A program made the position numbers and the translations under genes. A DNA stretch of 64,000 bases from Winogradskyella sediminis (GTDB lineage Bacteria; Bacteroidota; Bacteroidia; Flavobacteriales; Flavobacteriaceae), in NCBI RefSeq assembly GCF_003387355.1, contig NZ_QUNH01000001.1, forward strand, positions 754,023 through 818,022, given 5' to 3'. Shown piece after piece: positions 55,136-63,928 of the stretch; within the stretch, counting starts at the first letter, position 1; each line of letters opens with the position of its first letter. A model generated the notes under the pieces. That model did not search any database. It worked only from the letters and a program-made list of their open reading frames with translations, and had not been told where the DNA came from.

Positions 55136-57235
55136 TTATCGCACAAAAGCATTTGCCATGCCTCCATCTACATTAATAATGTTTCCTGTACTTTTATCTA
55201 AAATAGCAACTAAAGAAAATACACCATTTGCAATGTCAGCCGGATAAATAATTTCATTTAATAAATTTCTTTTGGCGTAATGTGCAGGTAATTCTTCAAC
55301 TGTAATGCCATAGGCTTCAGCGCGTCCTTTTGCCCATTCGCCTTCCCATATTTTACTGCCAACAATAACACCATCTGGATTCACAACATTCACTCTTATT
55401 TTATCTGCCCCTAATTCTGCAGCTAATAATCTAGACATGTGTTGTTGTGCTGCTTTTGCTGTACCATAACCTACATTGTTAGGCCCTGAAACGAGACCGT
55501 TTTTACTAGCTATATTTACAATATCTCCACCTAATTTTTGTTTTTTGAAAATAGTAACAGCTTGTTTTGCTAATTCAAACTGACCTTTAACTAATACATT
55601 TTGCAAAATATCCCAATCTTTATCTGTGGTTTCTTCTAGTGGTTTCGAAATTGCTAATCCTGCGCTATGCACTACAATATCTACGCCTCCAAAAGCTAAA
55701 CAAGCTTGTTTGTAAGTGTTTGCAATAGAATTGCTATCTGTAACATCTCCTTGAACATAAATTGCTGTATCATTTTTATACGTTGCGATGGCTTCTTTTA
55801 AGCGGTCTTCTGATAAATCCGTAAGTACAACATTGGCACCTTCTGCAGCTAACTTATCGGCAATGGCTTTACCAATGCCTCCACCAGCACCAGTTATTAA
55901 GGCTACTTTTCTAGACAATGCTCGTTCTTTTGGCATGCGTTGTAATTTAGCTTCTTCCAATAACCAATATTCAATATCAAAGGCTTCTTGTCTAGGCAAT
56001 GATGTGTATTCTGAAATGGCTTCAGCACCACGCATCACATTAATGGCGTTTATATAAAACTCACTCGCTACACGAGCTGTTTGCTTATTTTTTGCAAAAC
56101 TGAACATGCCAATGCCTGGATACAAAATAATGACTGGGTTTGCATCTCGCATTGCAGGACTTGTGTCGTTTTTACAAGTCTCGTAATAGGCTTCATATTC
56201 TTTTCTATAACTATCAAATGCAGGCTCTAGTTTTTCAAAAATGAGTTCCGTGTTATTTACATCTTCTGATGGACTTAAATTGAGTACTAATGGCTGAATC
56301 TTGGTTCTTAAGAAGTGGTCTGGACACGACGTTCCCATGGGAGCCAAACGTTGCAAATCTTTACTATTTATAAAATCTAAAACTTTATCGTCATCTGTGA
56401 AATGGCCAATCATTCTGTTTTCAGAAGCACATAAGCCTCTTAGTATTGGTGCTAATACGGCTGCTTTTTCTAGGCGTTCTTCTTTTGGAAGACTTTCAAC
56501 TGTTTGGCCGCCAAAAACCTCTCCATTTTCAGAAATTTTGTTTTCGATATAAGCAGATGCCATCTCTATGACTTCTAAACTGTTGATATAGCAGTCGTAT
56601 GAGGTATCTCCCCAAGTGAATAACCCATGGGAACCTAAAACAATGCCTCGAATGCCTGGGTTGTCTGCTAAACATTGTTCAAGCATTAAACCCAATTCAA
56701 AACCTGGTTTTTTCCAAGGCACCCAACCCATGGTGTCTCCCCAAATTTCTTTGGTTACTTTTTTACTGTCTTTTGCAGCAGCTACGGCAATTAAAGCATC
56801 AGGATGTAAATGATCAATATGCTTAAAGGGTAACAATCCGTGAAGTGGAGTATCTATTGATGGTGCTTTGCTGTTTAAATCAAAAATACAATGATTGAAA
56901 AGTGCCACCATTTCATCCTCATAGGCAACACCTCTGTATACTTTTTTTAAGTCTCTTAAGCGATCGGTATATAAGCCTGCAATTCCGCTTCTTGTTAGGG
57001 TGCCAATATCTCCTCCAGAACCTTTTACCCACATAACTTCAACATCTTTATTTGTTAAAGGATCTTTTTCAATGGTTTTACAACTTGTATTTCCTCCACC
57101 GTAATTGGTAATTCTTAGATCACTACCTAAGATGTTAGAACGATATAAAAATTGTGCGACTTCATCATTTTTTATTTTTTCTACTTTGGTGTCGTCCCAT
57201 AGATAATCTACATAACGGTAATTTTTTATTGACAT
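55136..57235 (-). CDS. rhaEW: Bifunctional rhamnulose-1-phosphate aldolase / L-lactaldehyde dehydrogenase
   Basis: 699 residues. The N-terminal half (about 1-410) is a class II aldolase/adducin-type domain with HIDHLHPDALIAV near 133 and LGSHGLFTWGD near 203. The C-terminal half (about 425-699) is a short-chain dehydrogenase with LITGAGGGIGKAIA and the YGTAKAA catalytic Tyr/Lys. This fused RhaE-RhaW form splits rhamnulose-1-phosphate into dihydroxyacetone phosphate and L-lactaldehyde and oxidises the aldehyde to L-lactate. It is the first gene of the rhamnose operon. Confidence 0.9.
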   Translation of the reverse strand: MSIKNYRYVDYLWDDTKVEKIKNDEVAQFLYRSNILGSDLRITNYGGGNTSCKTIEKDPLTNKDVEVMWVKGSGGDIGTLTRSGIAGLYTDRLRDLKKVYRGVAYEDEMVALFNHCIFDLNSKAPSIDTPLHGLLPFKHIDHLHPDALIAVAAAKDSKKVTKEIWGDTMGWVPWKKPGFELGLMLEQCLADNPGIRGIVLGSHGLFTWGDTSYDCYINSLEVIEMASAYIENKISENGEVFGGQTVESLPKEERLEKAAVLAPILRGLCASENRMIGHFTDDDKVLDFINSKDLQRLAPMGTSCPDHFLRTKIQPLVLNLSPSEDVNNTELIFEKLEPAFDSYRKEYEAYYETCKNDTSPAMRDANPVIILYPGIGMFSFAKNKQTARVASEFYINAINVMRGAEAISEYTSLPRQEAFDIEYWLLEEAKLQRMPKERALSRKVALITGAGGGIGKAIADKLAAEGANVVLTDLSEDRLKEAIATYKNDTAIYVQGDVTDSNSIANTYKQACLAFGGVDIVVHSAGLAISKPLEETTDKDWDILQNVLVKGQFELAKQAVTIFKKQKLGGDIVNIASKNGLVSGPNNVGYGTAKAAQQHMSRLLAAELGADKIRVNVVNPDGVIVGSKIWEGEWAKGRAEAYGITVEELPAHYAKRNLLNEIIYPADIANGVFSLVAILDKSTGNIINVDGGMANAFVR

Positions 57236-57652
57236 ATTTGTGGGTTTGTATATTAGAAAAGCGTCGTTTTTTACAGGTTTAAAAAACTTCGACTCTTCTC
57301 AAAAGTACATAAATAGCCCACTAATCCTAGGGTAAACAGAGCCTGTCCTATCATAAAAGACAAATAAAACAAGTAATTAATCAGATTGTATAAATCTTAT
57401 TACTCGAATTAAATTGAAGTGAGTATGGAGGTGTTAATGAATAATAATATTGGCCAATTATTCATTTAACTATAACGATGTTCTTTTAACAACTTTATGT
57501 AAAGTTGAAGTTTGAAAGTGTATAGCGTCTATAAAAAAATGTACTTGTATCGTCTGATAAAATAGACTTTATTTGATTGCATAGCGAGTGATCGGAGTAT
57601 AGTATTTAAATAATAAAAGGGAATAGTGAAATGCTTCAAATAAAATACTCTA
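57236..57652. other. Intergenic region of 417 bp
   Basis: Contains the rhaEW promoter and bipartite site (57300-57394). The remainder up to the FGE-like gene end is AT-rich without a clear hairpin or open frame. Confidence 0.55.
57300..57394 (-). promoter_or_regulatory. rhaEW promoter with bipartite site
   Basis: On the plus strand CAAAAGTA (57300-57307) is the complement of -7 box TACTTTTG. AGACAAA begins at 57358 and CAGATTGTATAAA spans 57382-57394. Element spacing is 24 bp, and the CAG element begins 82 bp from the -7 box. The leader to the ATG at 57235 is about 60 nt. This is one of three matching promoters in the window. Confidence 0.72.
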
Positions 57653-58735
57653 TTATTTTTTCAGATTTAACATACTTGGTGTGGCTACAGTTCTAAATCC
57701 CATATGGTCTGACCCAGAATCTAAGGAAACACCCATTTTTGCAGAAATTCTAAAACTCGCGCAGTAAGAGGCATGACATAAAAATGAACCACCTTTCATT
57801 ACATGTTCTACCTGATAAGGATTATTAGGATTAAAAGGTGAAGCAGCTCCTTTTGGATTTTTAATAGGTGTAGTGGTGTCTAATTCTTGGTAATATTTTA
57901 CATTAAAATAATCACTAGTAATTTCCCATACATTTCCAGTCATATCGTATAAGCCAATACTATTAGGTGGGTATGATTTTACGGGTGAAATAAATTCAAA
58001 ACCATCTTTAGATTCATTAATTGTTGGAAAAACCCCTTGCCATGTATTGGCATTTGTATTTAGTTGATTTATGTCATTTCCCCAAGTAAAAATAGTGTTA
58101 GTGTTTTTTCCTTGAGCGGCAGATTCCCATTCCGCTTCAGTTGGTAGTCGTCTGTTGGCCCATTTACAATAAGCGAGAGCATCTTGGTAAGCGATATGTA
58201 CTACTGGATAATTGTCTTTACCTTCTATAGTAGATTCGGGACCTTCAGGATGTCTCCAATTAGCACCTGTTTTCCAGGTCCACCATTGTCCATAGTTTTC
58301 CATGTTAACAACTGCATTAACATTTTTATTAAAAATTAAACTACCTGGCTGCAAAATAGAATCGTGGGGTTTTGGTGTATTTGGAGGTAATTCTTTTTTC
58401 ATATCCTCCCAATCAATCTTACGTTCTGCAATAGTCACATAACCTGTTGCGTCAACAAACGCTTTAAATTGTTTATTGGTAACTTCAGTAATGTCTATGA
58501 AAAAGCCATCTACCGTGACTAGATGAGCAGGTTTTTCTCTTGGCATTGCATGGGTGTCAGAATCTTTAGCACCTTTTAAAAAGGTTTTTTTTTCAATCCA
58601 AACCATACCTTCAGGTGCTTCTATTTTAGAAATTTTTATTATTTCTTTCGATTCCTGCCTAGTCTTATTTTTACAGCCAAAAGCCATTGAAATTATCAAT
58701 AGTAAAAACGAGGTGTAAACAAATTGATTTTTCAT
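57653..58735 (-). CDS. Formylglycine-generating-enzyme-family lipoprotein
   Basis: 360 residues with lipobox (MAFGC). The FGE-sulfatase fold is complete: PEGMVWIEKKTFLKG near 37, FFIDITEVTNKQFKAFVDATGY near 75, CKWANRRLPTEAEWE near 190, YDMTGNVWEIT near 260. Near the end MKGGSFLCHASYC carries both cysteines that bind copper in true FGEs, followed by HMGFR. It is therefore likely to convert sulfatase cysteine or serine to formylglycine, though a lipid-anchored enzyme outside the cytoplasm is unusual. No sulfatase gene is in the window. Confidence 0.82.
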   Translation of the reverse strand: MKNQFVYTSFLLLIISMAFGCKNKTRQESKEIIKISKIEAPEGMVWIEKKTFLKGAKDSDTHAMPREKPAHLVTVDGFFIDITEVTNKQFKAFVDATGYVTIAERKIDWEDMKKELPPNTPKPHDSILQPGSLIFNKNVNAVVNMENYGQWWTWKTGANWRHPEGPESTIEGKDNYPVVHIAYQDALAYCKWANRRLPTEAEWESAAQGKNTNTIFTWGNDINQLNTNANTWQGVFPTINESKDGFEFISPVKSYPPNSIGLYDMTGNVWEITSDYFNVKYYQELDTTTPIKNPKGAASPFNPNNPYQVEHVMKGGSFLCHASYCASFRISAKMGVSLDSGSDHMGFRTVATPSMLNLKK

Positions 58736-58884
58736 AATACGTTTATGTTGAGTTAAAAATACTTGAAGAAAATTAAATAGTTACTTTCATTTGAAATTAT
58801 TTCATTCCATTGAAAATTTATTTCACTAATTTATACGTTTAAGTAAAGATTTACCTGTGTAGTGGCAGTAGAATAATAATAACT

Positions 58885-59652
58885 TTAAGATGTAAATAAG
58901 TCCTTATGATTTTGAAGTTCTTTTACAGCTGCCGTATAGCCCAAATTAAAAATAACATCCATATTACTCATCCCAAAAGTACTATACTTAACCAGTTCTT
59001 GAGGTGAAATAACCATATCACAATCAGGAAATTTATTAGAGGACTCCGCGGCAACTTTAATTTTATATGCGCGTTCTATAACGGAATAAGAATGTCTCAG
59101 ATCCTTTATGCTTACTGTTTTTAAAGGATTAACACAAACACCTATAATTTTGTCGCATTTATTTTTTAATGGTTCTACCGGAAAATTATTTAAAGTTCCA
59201 CCATCAACATAGAAATTGCCATCAATTTCGGTCGGAGTAAACACACCTGGAAAAGATGCAGATGCAATGATGGGCTTTATCAGAGGACCTTTACTAAAAA
59301 TGGTTGAAGTGCCATCAATAATATTGGCCGCAGGAATAAATAAAGGTTTTTTTAAATCTTCAAAACTATCTTTCGGTAAATAGGTTTTAAGATCATCATA
59401 AAAATTTTCTGAATTTAAGAAACCAGGTTTTTTTCGCGCAAAGCGTTTAGCGTGAAAAAGAGGAATGGTTTTAAAGAAAGTTAATATTTCTGACCAATGA
59501 ACTCCCGCAGCATATAAAGCTCCAACAATGGCACCTGCGCTGGCGCCAGAAATGTGTGTGGCAAAAATGCCGTGTTCTTCTAAGGCCTTAATAACACCAA
59601 TATGCGCTGCGCCTCGAGCACCACCACCAGAAAGGACTAAACCTATATTCAT
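58885..59652 (-). CDS. Patatin-like phospholipase
   Basis: From the ATG at 59652 (MNIGLVLSGGGARG) the protein has 255 residues; an ATG five codons upstream also exists. It carries the oxyanion GGGARG, the nucleophile elbow GASAG near 38 and the catalytic Asp in VDGGTLNNFP near 147. This is the RssA/YchK-like small patatin type, a serine lipid acyl hydrolase. It has no signal peptide and no evident link to the PUL. Confidence 0.87.
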   Translation of the reverse strand: MNIGLVLSGGGARGAAHIGVIKALEEHGIFATHISGASAGAIVGALYAAGVHWSEILTFFKTIPLFHAKRFARKKPGFLNSENFYDDLKTYLPKDSFEDLKKPLFIPAANIIDGTSTIFSKGPLIKPIIASASFPGVFTPTEIDGNFYVDGGTLNNFPVEPLKNKCDKIIGVCVNPLKTVSIKDLRHSYSVIERAYKIKVAAESSNKFPDCDMVISPQELVKYSTFGMSNMDVIFNLGYTAAVKELQNHKDLFTS

Positions 59653-59803
59653 GATATAAAAATACAAAGTTGCTTCGAATTATGTAGTGATTTTTGTGAT
59701 TTCATGTAATAACTGATTTAAAATTATTTTTTATATTATGAGAGCATCGGAATTTTGTAACCTTTCCCTTAACTTATCGACACATATTAATAAATAACAA
59801 TCC

Positions 59804-60655
59804 TTGAATTTGCAAACAAATATTATAACGCCAGAAGATAAAGCTGCCTTAATGCGTGCAAAATCGAACATGCAAAATTTAGGTTGGGCCATTCGTAATG
59901 TGAATAAAATTGGTAATACCGTGGAAACTGGGATTTCTTACGTTCCTGAAAAAGTGCTAGTGAAAGTGGAAAAGATTACGGAAAAAGTTTTACTTCAGAT
60001 TATAAAAGCCAATTTGCTTACCATTCAAAAACATAAAACATTTAAAAAGCCTTCGAAAACGACTTATAAAAGTATAGTGACAGGCACAGGAGCGGTTAGT
60101 GGTTTTTTTGGAGCGTCTACAGGTTTCGGAACTGCTATATTTGCTTCCGAAGTCGCTATAACAACTAAGTTTTTAATGCGAACTATAATGGATATCGCAC
60201 GAAGTGAAGGTGAGGATATTTACACTATAGAAGGACAAATGGCCTGTTTAGAAGTTTTTGCTCTTGGTGGTGACTCTAAGGACGATGACGGTATGGAAAT
60301 GAGTTATTACACGACACGTATGGCATTAAATTCCGCTTTGAATAATGTATCAGTCGCCAGCATAAAAATGGGTATAGATAGTTTAGTAAAAGGAGTTGGT
60401 ACGTTAGGGTCTAATGTGGTAAGCAATTTTTTGTCAAAAATTACTACACGATTAAGTCTTCTTATTAGCGAAAAATTTTTGGCACAAGCTGTGCCAATTG
60501 CTGGTGCTATTGGAGGTGGTGGGTTAAATTATGTCTTTGTTAATCATTTTCAAAATATGGCAACTGCACATTTTACCGTACGACGATTAGAACGAAAATA
60601 TGGTGAAGCTGAGGTAAAATTGGCTTACGATAATGTAAAAATAGATTTAAATTAA
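59804..60655 (+). CDS. EcsC-family protein
   Basis: 283 residues if the TTG at 59804 is used; the first in-frame ATG (59852) would remove 16 residues. The body matches EcsC-like proteins: GAVSGFFGASTGFGTAIFASEVAITTKFLMRTIMDIARSEGED in the middle and a C-terminal GAIGGGGLNYVFVNHFQ glycine-rich hydrophobic stretch. The biochemical role of the family is not established. The start remains uncertain. Confidence 0.72.
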   Translation: MNLQTNIITPEDKAALMRAKSNMQNLGWAIRNVNKIGNTVETGISYVPEKVLVKVEKITEKVLLQIIKANLLTIQKHKTFKKPSKTTYKSIVTGTGAVSGFFGASTGFGTAIFASEVAITTKFLMRTIMDIARSEGEDIYTIEGQMACLEVFALGGDSKDDDGMEMSYYTTRMALNSALNNVSVASIKMGIDSLVKGVGTLGSNVVSNFLSKITTRLSLLISEKFLAQAVPIAGAIGGGGLNYVFVNHFQNMATAHFTVRRLERKYGEAEVKLAYDNVKIDLN

Positions 60656-61030
60656 GGGGCTATAAACGTTCTCAACCTTTTTTAGAATATCTAATCTCAA
60701 GTCGCTTATTATTAGTATGTAAATTTCCATTACTGGTCATTTTATTATCTGGAATTTTCAGAATAATTTTTATGGCAATGTTTTACTTTTTATATTGAAC
60801 TTGTTGGTAGTTAAACGCTTATTTTGTGATTTGAGCGAGTTCAGTGTGTCCTTTATATAATTTTAATATTATATTTGCATTAAATAGTAATGAAAAATGT
60901 AGGTAACTTCCCTAATTTAACCCCATTTTATGCATTTTATCGATTAAATTTACCGTTTGAAGATGTTTTTTAGTAATTTTAATTTTGTCAACTCAATATT
61001 TTTAATACTTTTACACCATAATTAAATAGA
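60656..61030. other. Intergenic region of 375 bp
   Basis: AT-rich. It has a probable promoter for the small sorting-tail protein: TTTG at 60984-60987 and TACTTTTA at 61006-61013, 18 bp apart. A second -7-like TATATTTG is at 60870-60877. Nothing else is convincing. Confidence 0.5.
60984..61013 (+). promoter_or_regulatory. Putative promoter of the small PID-tail gene
   Basis: TTTG (60984-60987) and TACTTTTA (61006-61013) resemble Bacteroidota -33 and -7 boxes with an 18-bp spacer, ending 17 bp before the ATG at 61031. Confidence 0.5.
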
Positions 61031-61240
61031 ATGCATAAGAAAAATATGTTTGCCTCTGTCTTAGTTTTTTTCGTTGGTTTTGCATCTATGGCTCAAGGTA
61101 CTACAGGAAATGTACCTCCACCGCCTGCACCACCAAATCCACCTGGTCTTCCCATAGATAGCGGTATAGTCGTTTTATTTTTACTAGCTTTAAGCTTTGG
61201 TGTATATAAAACGTATAAATTATCTAAACGAGCAGCTTAG
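61031..61240 (+). CDS. Small secreted protein with proline-rich linker and PID-type C-terminal sorting tail
   Basis: 69 residues. A signal peptide (about 1-21, ending MAQG) leads to a proline-rich stretch (about 28-42), the motif LPID near 40-44, a hydrophobic helix (about 47-62) and a basic end (KLSKRAA). This is the layout of flavobacterial PID-CTERM small proteins, thought to be processed at the membrane. With so little left between signal and tail, the mature product would be very short. Its function is unknown. Confidence 0.65.
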   Translation: MHKKNMFASVLVFFVGFASMAQGTTGNVPPPPAPPNPPGLPIDSGIVVLFLLALSFGVYKTYKLSKRAA

Positions 61241-61827
61241 TTGCGTAAGTCATTTAATCGCTTTACATACTTTCCAATAACATCAAATTCTAAATTAATA
61301 GTATCACCTATGTTTAGAGATTTAAACGTTGTATGATTAAACGTGTAAGGTATAATAGCTACAGAAAAACTATTTAATTGAGAGTGTACGACCGTTAAAC
61401 TCACTCCATTAATTGTAATAGATCCTTTTTCAATAGTAATATTATTGAGAGATCTATCATACTCAAAAGTGAAAATCCAGCTGCCATTTTCATCTTTTTT
61501 ATCAATACATATGGCAGTCTGATCTACGTGGCCTTGAACAATATGTCCATCTAAGCGATCACCAAGTTTCATTGCGCGTTCAATATTAACATCTTCATTT
61601 TGTGTAAGTAATGCTAAATTTGTCTTGTCTAGGGTTTCTTGTATAGCTGTAACGGTATAAGTATCTCCTTCAATACCAACAACCGTTAAGCACACACCAT
61701 TATGAGCAACACTCTGATCAATTTTTAATTCATTTGTTATAGAGCTTTGTACTGTAATATGAAGATTCCCTCCCTCTCTATTTAAGCTTTTTATGGTGCC
61801 AAGATCTTCTATAATGCCTGTGAACAT
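61237..61827 (-). CDS. ribE: Riboflavin synthase alpha chain
   Basis: 196 residues with two similar lumazine-binding domains, each with a start like MFTGIIEDLGTI or HIVQGHVDQTA and an SLTVV or CLTVV motif. It forms riboflavin from two molecules of 6,7-dimethyl-8-ribityllumazine. Its stop overlaps the convergent small gene by four bases. No FMN riboswitch was recognised in the short divergent region to pdxA. Confidence 0.93.
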   Translation of the reverse strand: MFTGIIEDLGTIKSLNREGGNLHITVQSSITNELKIDQSVAHNGVCLTVVGIEGDTYTVTAIQETLDKTNLALLTQNEDVNIERAMKLGDRLDGHIVQGHVDQTAICIDKKDENGSWIFTFEYDRSLNNITIEKGSITINGVSLTVVHSQLNSFSVAIIPYTFNHTTFKSLNIGDTINLEFDVIGKYVKRLNDLRN

Positions 61828-61846
61828 AATTTGTACTTTATTTAGT

Positions 61847-61868
61847 TAAATTTGCAGTTACAAAGTTA
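61847..61868. promoter_or_regulatory. Divergent -7 boxes for pdxA and ribE
   Basis: TAAATTTG at 61847-61854 on the plus strand (25 bp before the pdxA ATG) and CAAAGTTA at 61861-61868, the complement of TAACTTTG, for ribE. Both match TAnnTTTG, and they lie within 22 bp, so the two promoters overlap head to head. Confidence 0.5.
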
Positions 61869-61878
61869 AAGACAAAAA

Positions 61879-62919
61879 ATGAAAAAAGACGAAAAGATAA
61901 TTGTTGGGATTTCAATCGGAGATCTTAATGGTATTGGTGCAGAAATAGTCATTAAAACATACGAAGATCCTAGGGCTTTAGAATTAAATACACCTGTAAT
62001 TTTTGCCTCGGCGAAAACCATGCAGTTCTTTAAGAATCATTTTAAAAGTAAAATTAATTTTTATAGTATAGACACTCCAGATAAAATGGTTCATGGAAAA
62101 GTTAATGTTGTTAATGTTTGGAACGAACCTGTAAAAATTGAATTTGGAAAAGAAGATAAAAAAATTGGACAATACGCTATAAAGTCTCTCGAGGCTGCCA
62201 CCAAAGCTTTAAAGGAAGGTACGGTTGATGTTTTGGTTACAGCTCCGATAAATAAGCACAATATTCAGTCTGAGACATTTAATTTCCCAGGTCATACCGA
62301 TTATTTGGCGAAAGCTTTAAATGGAAAAAGTTTAATGTTTATGGTGTCTGATGAGTTACGTGTAGGCCTATTAACAGACCACGTGCCACTTAAGGATGCA
62401 AGTAAGACCATAACGGTAGATCTCATTAAAGAGAAGATAACCACGGTTACGAAATCTCTAATCGCCGATTTTGGAATTAGAAAACCTAAAATAGCAGTTT
62501 TAGCTATTAATCCTCATGCTGGTGATAATGGTGTTATTGGTAATGAAGATGATACGGTATTGAAACCAACGTTAGAAAAAATTAAATCTACAGGGACTTT
62601 AGTTTATGGGCCATACTCAGCAGATAGCTTTTTCGGTTCTAATACATATAAAAATTTCGATGCTATAATTGCGTCTTATCACGATCAAGGTTTAATTCCT
62701 TTTAAAACCATTGCTTTTGGGAAAGGAGTTAACTATACTGCAGGTTTAGATAAGGTGCGAACTTCGCCAGATCATGGAACAGCCTATGAGATTGCGGGTA
62801 AAGGACTTGCCGATGAAAGCTCTATGAAACAAGCTATAGTTCTGGCAATTGAAATTTTTAGACACAGAAAAGAGTATAATTACTACAGTAAAAACCCTTT
62901 AAAAAAAGGATCTAGATAG
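61879..62919 (+). CDS. pdxA: 4-hydroxythreonine-4-phosphate dehydrogenase
   Basis: 346 residues. Family blocks seen: GISIGDLNGIGAEI at the start, TAPINKHNIQ near 115, FPGHTDYLA near 130, LAINPHAGDNGVIGNED near 210 and YHDQGLIPFK near 270 with metal-binding His/Asp. It oxidises 4-phosphohydroxy-L-threonine in pyridoxal phosphate synthesis. The chain continues into a lysine-rich tail. Confidence 0.93.
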   Translation: MKKDEKIIVGISIGDLNGIGAEIVIKTYEDPRALELNTPVIFASAKTMQFFKNHFKSKINFYSIDTPDKMVHGKVNVVNVWNEPVKIEFGKEDKKIGQYAIKSLEAATKALKEGTVDVLVTAPINKHNIQSETFNFPGHTDYLAKALNGKSLMFMVSDELRVGLLTDHVPLKDASKTITVDLIKEKITTVTKSLIADFGIRKPKIAVLAINPHAGDNGVIGNEDDTVLKPTLEKIKSTGTLVYGPYSADSFFGSNTYKNFDAIIASYHDQGLIPFKTIAFGKGVNYTAGLDKVRTSPDHGTAYEIAGKGLADESSMKQAIVLAIEIFRHRKEYNYYSKNPLKKGSR

Positions 62920-62968
62920 TTATAAACAAAATTTGTTGATATCTAGGCGTTAAATTAGGAAAAAGTTA

Positions 62969-62976
62969 TATATTTG
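62969..62976 (+). promoter_or_regulatory. Putative -7 box of the yceD-rpmF operon
   Basis: TATATTTG matches TAnnTTTG and lies 22 bp upstream of the chosen ATG at 62999. Confidence 0.45.
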
Positions 62977-62998
62977 CACGCTCAAATTGAATGTGATA

Positions 62999-63538
62999 AT
63001 GAAGGCATTAAAATCTTATACTATCCCTTTTGTAGGATTAAAGGTGGGAATGCATCATTTTGATTTTCAAATTGATAATGAGTTCTTTGAGCATTTTGAA
63101 TATGATGAATTTAATGCAGTTGACGTTAAAATTGACCTAGAATTCGAAAAAAAATCAACACTTTTAGAGTTGTTTTTTTCGGCTAAAGGTTCAGTAAATG
63201 TAAATTGTGATATTACTAATGAACCTTATGATCAAGCGATTAACGACGATTTTAAATTAGTTGTAAAGTTTGGTAATGAGTATAATGATGATAACGAAGA
63301 TATCTTAATTATACCACATGGCGAATATGAAATTAATGTCGCTCAATATATATATGAGCTCATTATTTTAGCGGTTCCTATTAAAAGGATTCATCCAGGT
63401 ATAGAAGATGGTACATTACAGTCTGATATACTTTCAAAATTAGAAGAACTAAGTCCAAGTGAGGACCGTAAAGAAAAATCATCTGAGGATATAGACCCTC
63501 GTTGGAATAATTTAAAAAAACTATTAACGGATAAATAA
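62999..63538 (+). CDS. yceD: YceD/DUF177 family protein
   Basis: From the ATG at 62999 ([11 protein letters not shown]) the protein has 179 residues; a TTG four codons upstream is less plausible. It shows the family pattern of a central [10 protein letters not shown] motif and acidic C-terminal half with LSKLEEL and a [11 protein letters not shown] end. YceD proteins accumulate with 50S assembly and are nearly always encoded before rpmF, as here. Confidence 0.88.
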   Translation: MKALKSYTIPFVGLKVGMHHFDFQIDNEFFEHFEYDEFNAVDVKIDLEFEKKSTLLELFFSAKGSVNVNCDITNEPYDQAINDDFKLVVKFGNEYNDDNEDILIIPHGEYEINVAQYIYELIILAVPIKRIHPGIEDGTLQSDILSKLEELSPSEDRKEKSSEDIDPRWNNLKKLLTDK

Positions 63539-63546
63539 CATTTAAA

Positions 63547-63750
63547 ATGGCACATCCAAAGCGTAAAATATCGAAAACAAGAAGAGATAAAAGAAGAACA
63601 CATTACAAAGCTTCTGTACCTCAAATAGCAACTTGCCCAACTACTGGTGAGCCACACTTATACCATAGAGCACACTGGTTCGAAGGTAAATTATATTACA
63701 GAGGTCAAGTGCTTATTGACAACTCAGTTGAAGAAGAAAACGTAGCATAA
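63547..63750 (+). CDS. rpmF: 50S ribosomal protein L32
   Basis: 67 residues starting [17 protein letters not shown], the hallmark basic N-terminus of bL32. Only one Cys ([16 protein letters not shown]) is left of the zinc-ribbon set, so this is a zinc-independent form. It lies 8 bp after yceD. Confidence 0.95.
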   Translation: MAHPKRKISKTRRDKRRTHYKASVPQIATCPTTGEPHLYHRAHWFEGKLYYRGQVLIDNSVEEENVA

Positions 63751-63770
63751 GTATTATGCACGCATACAAG

Positions 63771-63794
63771 AAAACGCTCCTATGTGAGCGTTTT
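63771..63794 (+). terminator. Intrinsic terminator after rpmF
   Basis: AAAACGCTC (63771-63779) pairs with GAGCGTTTT (63786-63794) with a 6-nt loop and a following T-run. Confidence 0.8.
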
Positions 63795-63928
63795 TTTTGT
63801 TATTATTTTTTGAATACAGCAAAAACCACTTACTTTGCGTTACTATTTGCCAAAAAACGGGGAAAATTGATTTAAACATTACTTTTTTTATCAATTTTTC
63901 ATACTTTTAATTAATCTAAAAGCTAATA

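Noticed and set aside
27252-57235. Classical ulvan locus
   Set aside because: GH78, GH88 and rhamnose genes fit, but no sulfatase or recognised ulvan lyase family is present in the window, so the name is not supported.
60890-60973. 27-codon open frame starting MKNVGNFPNL, 12 bp after a TATATTTG box
   Set aside because: Very short, no ribosome-binding site or recognisable feature. It ends before the better promoter of the 61031 gene, so it is not distinguishable from chance.
61828-61878. FMN riboswitch before ribE
   Set aside because: Only 51 bp separate ribE and pdxA, too short for the RFN element, and no conserved RFN segments were seen.
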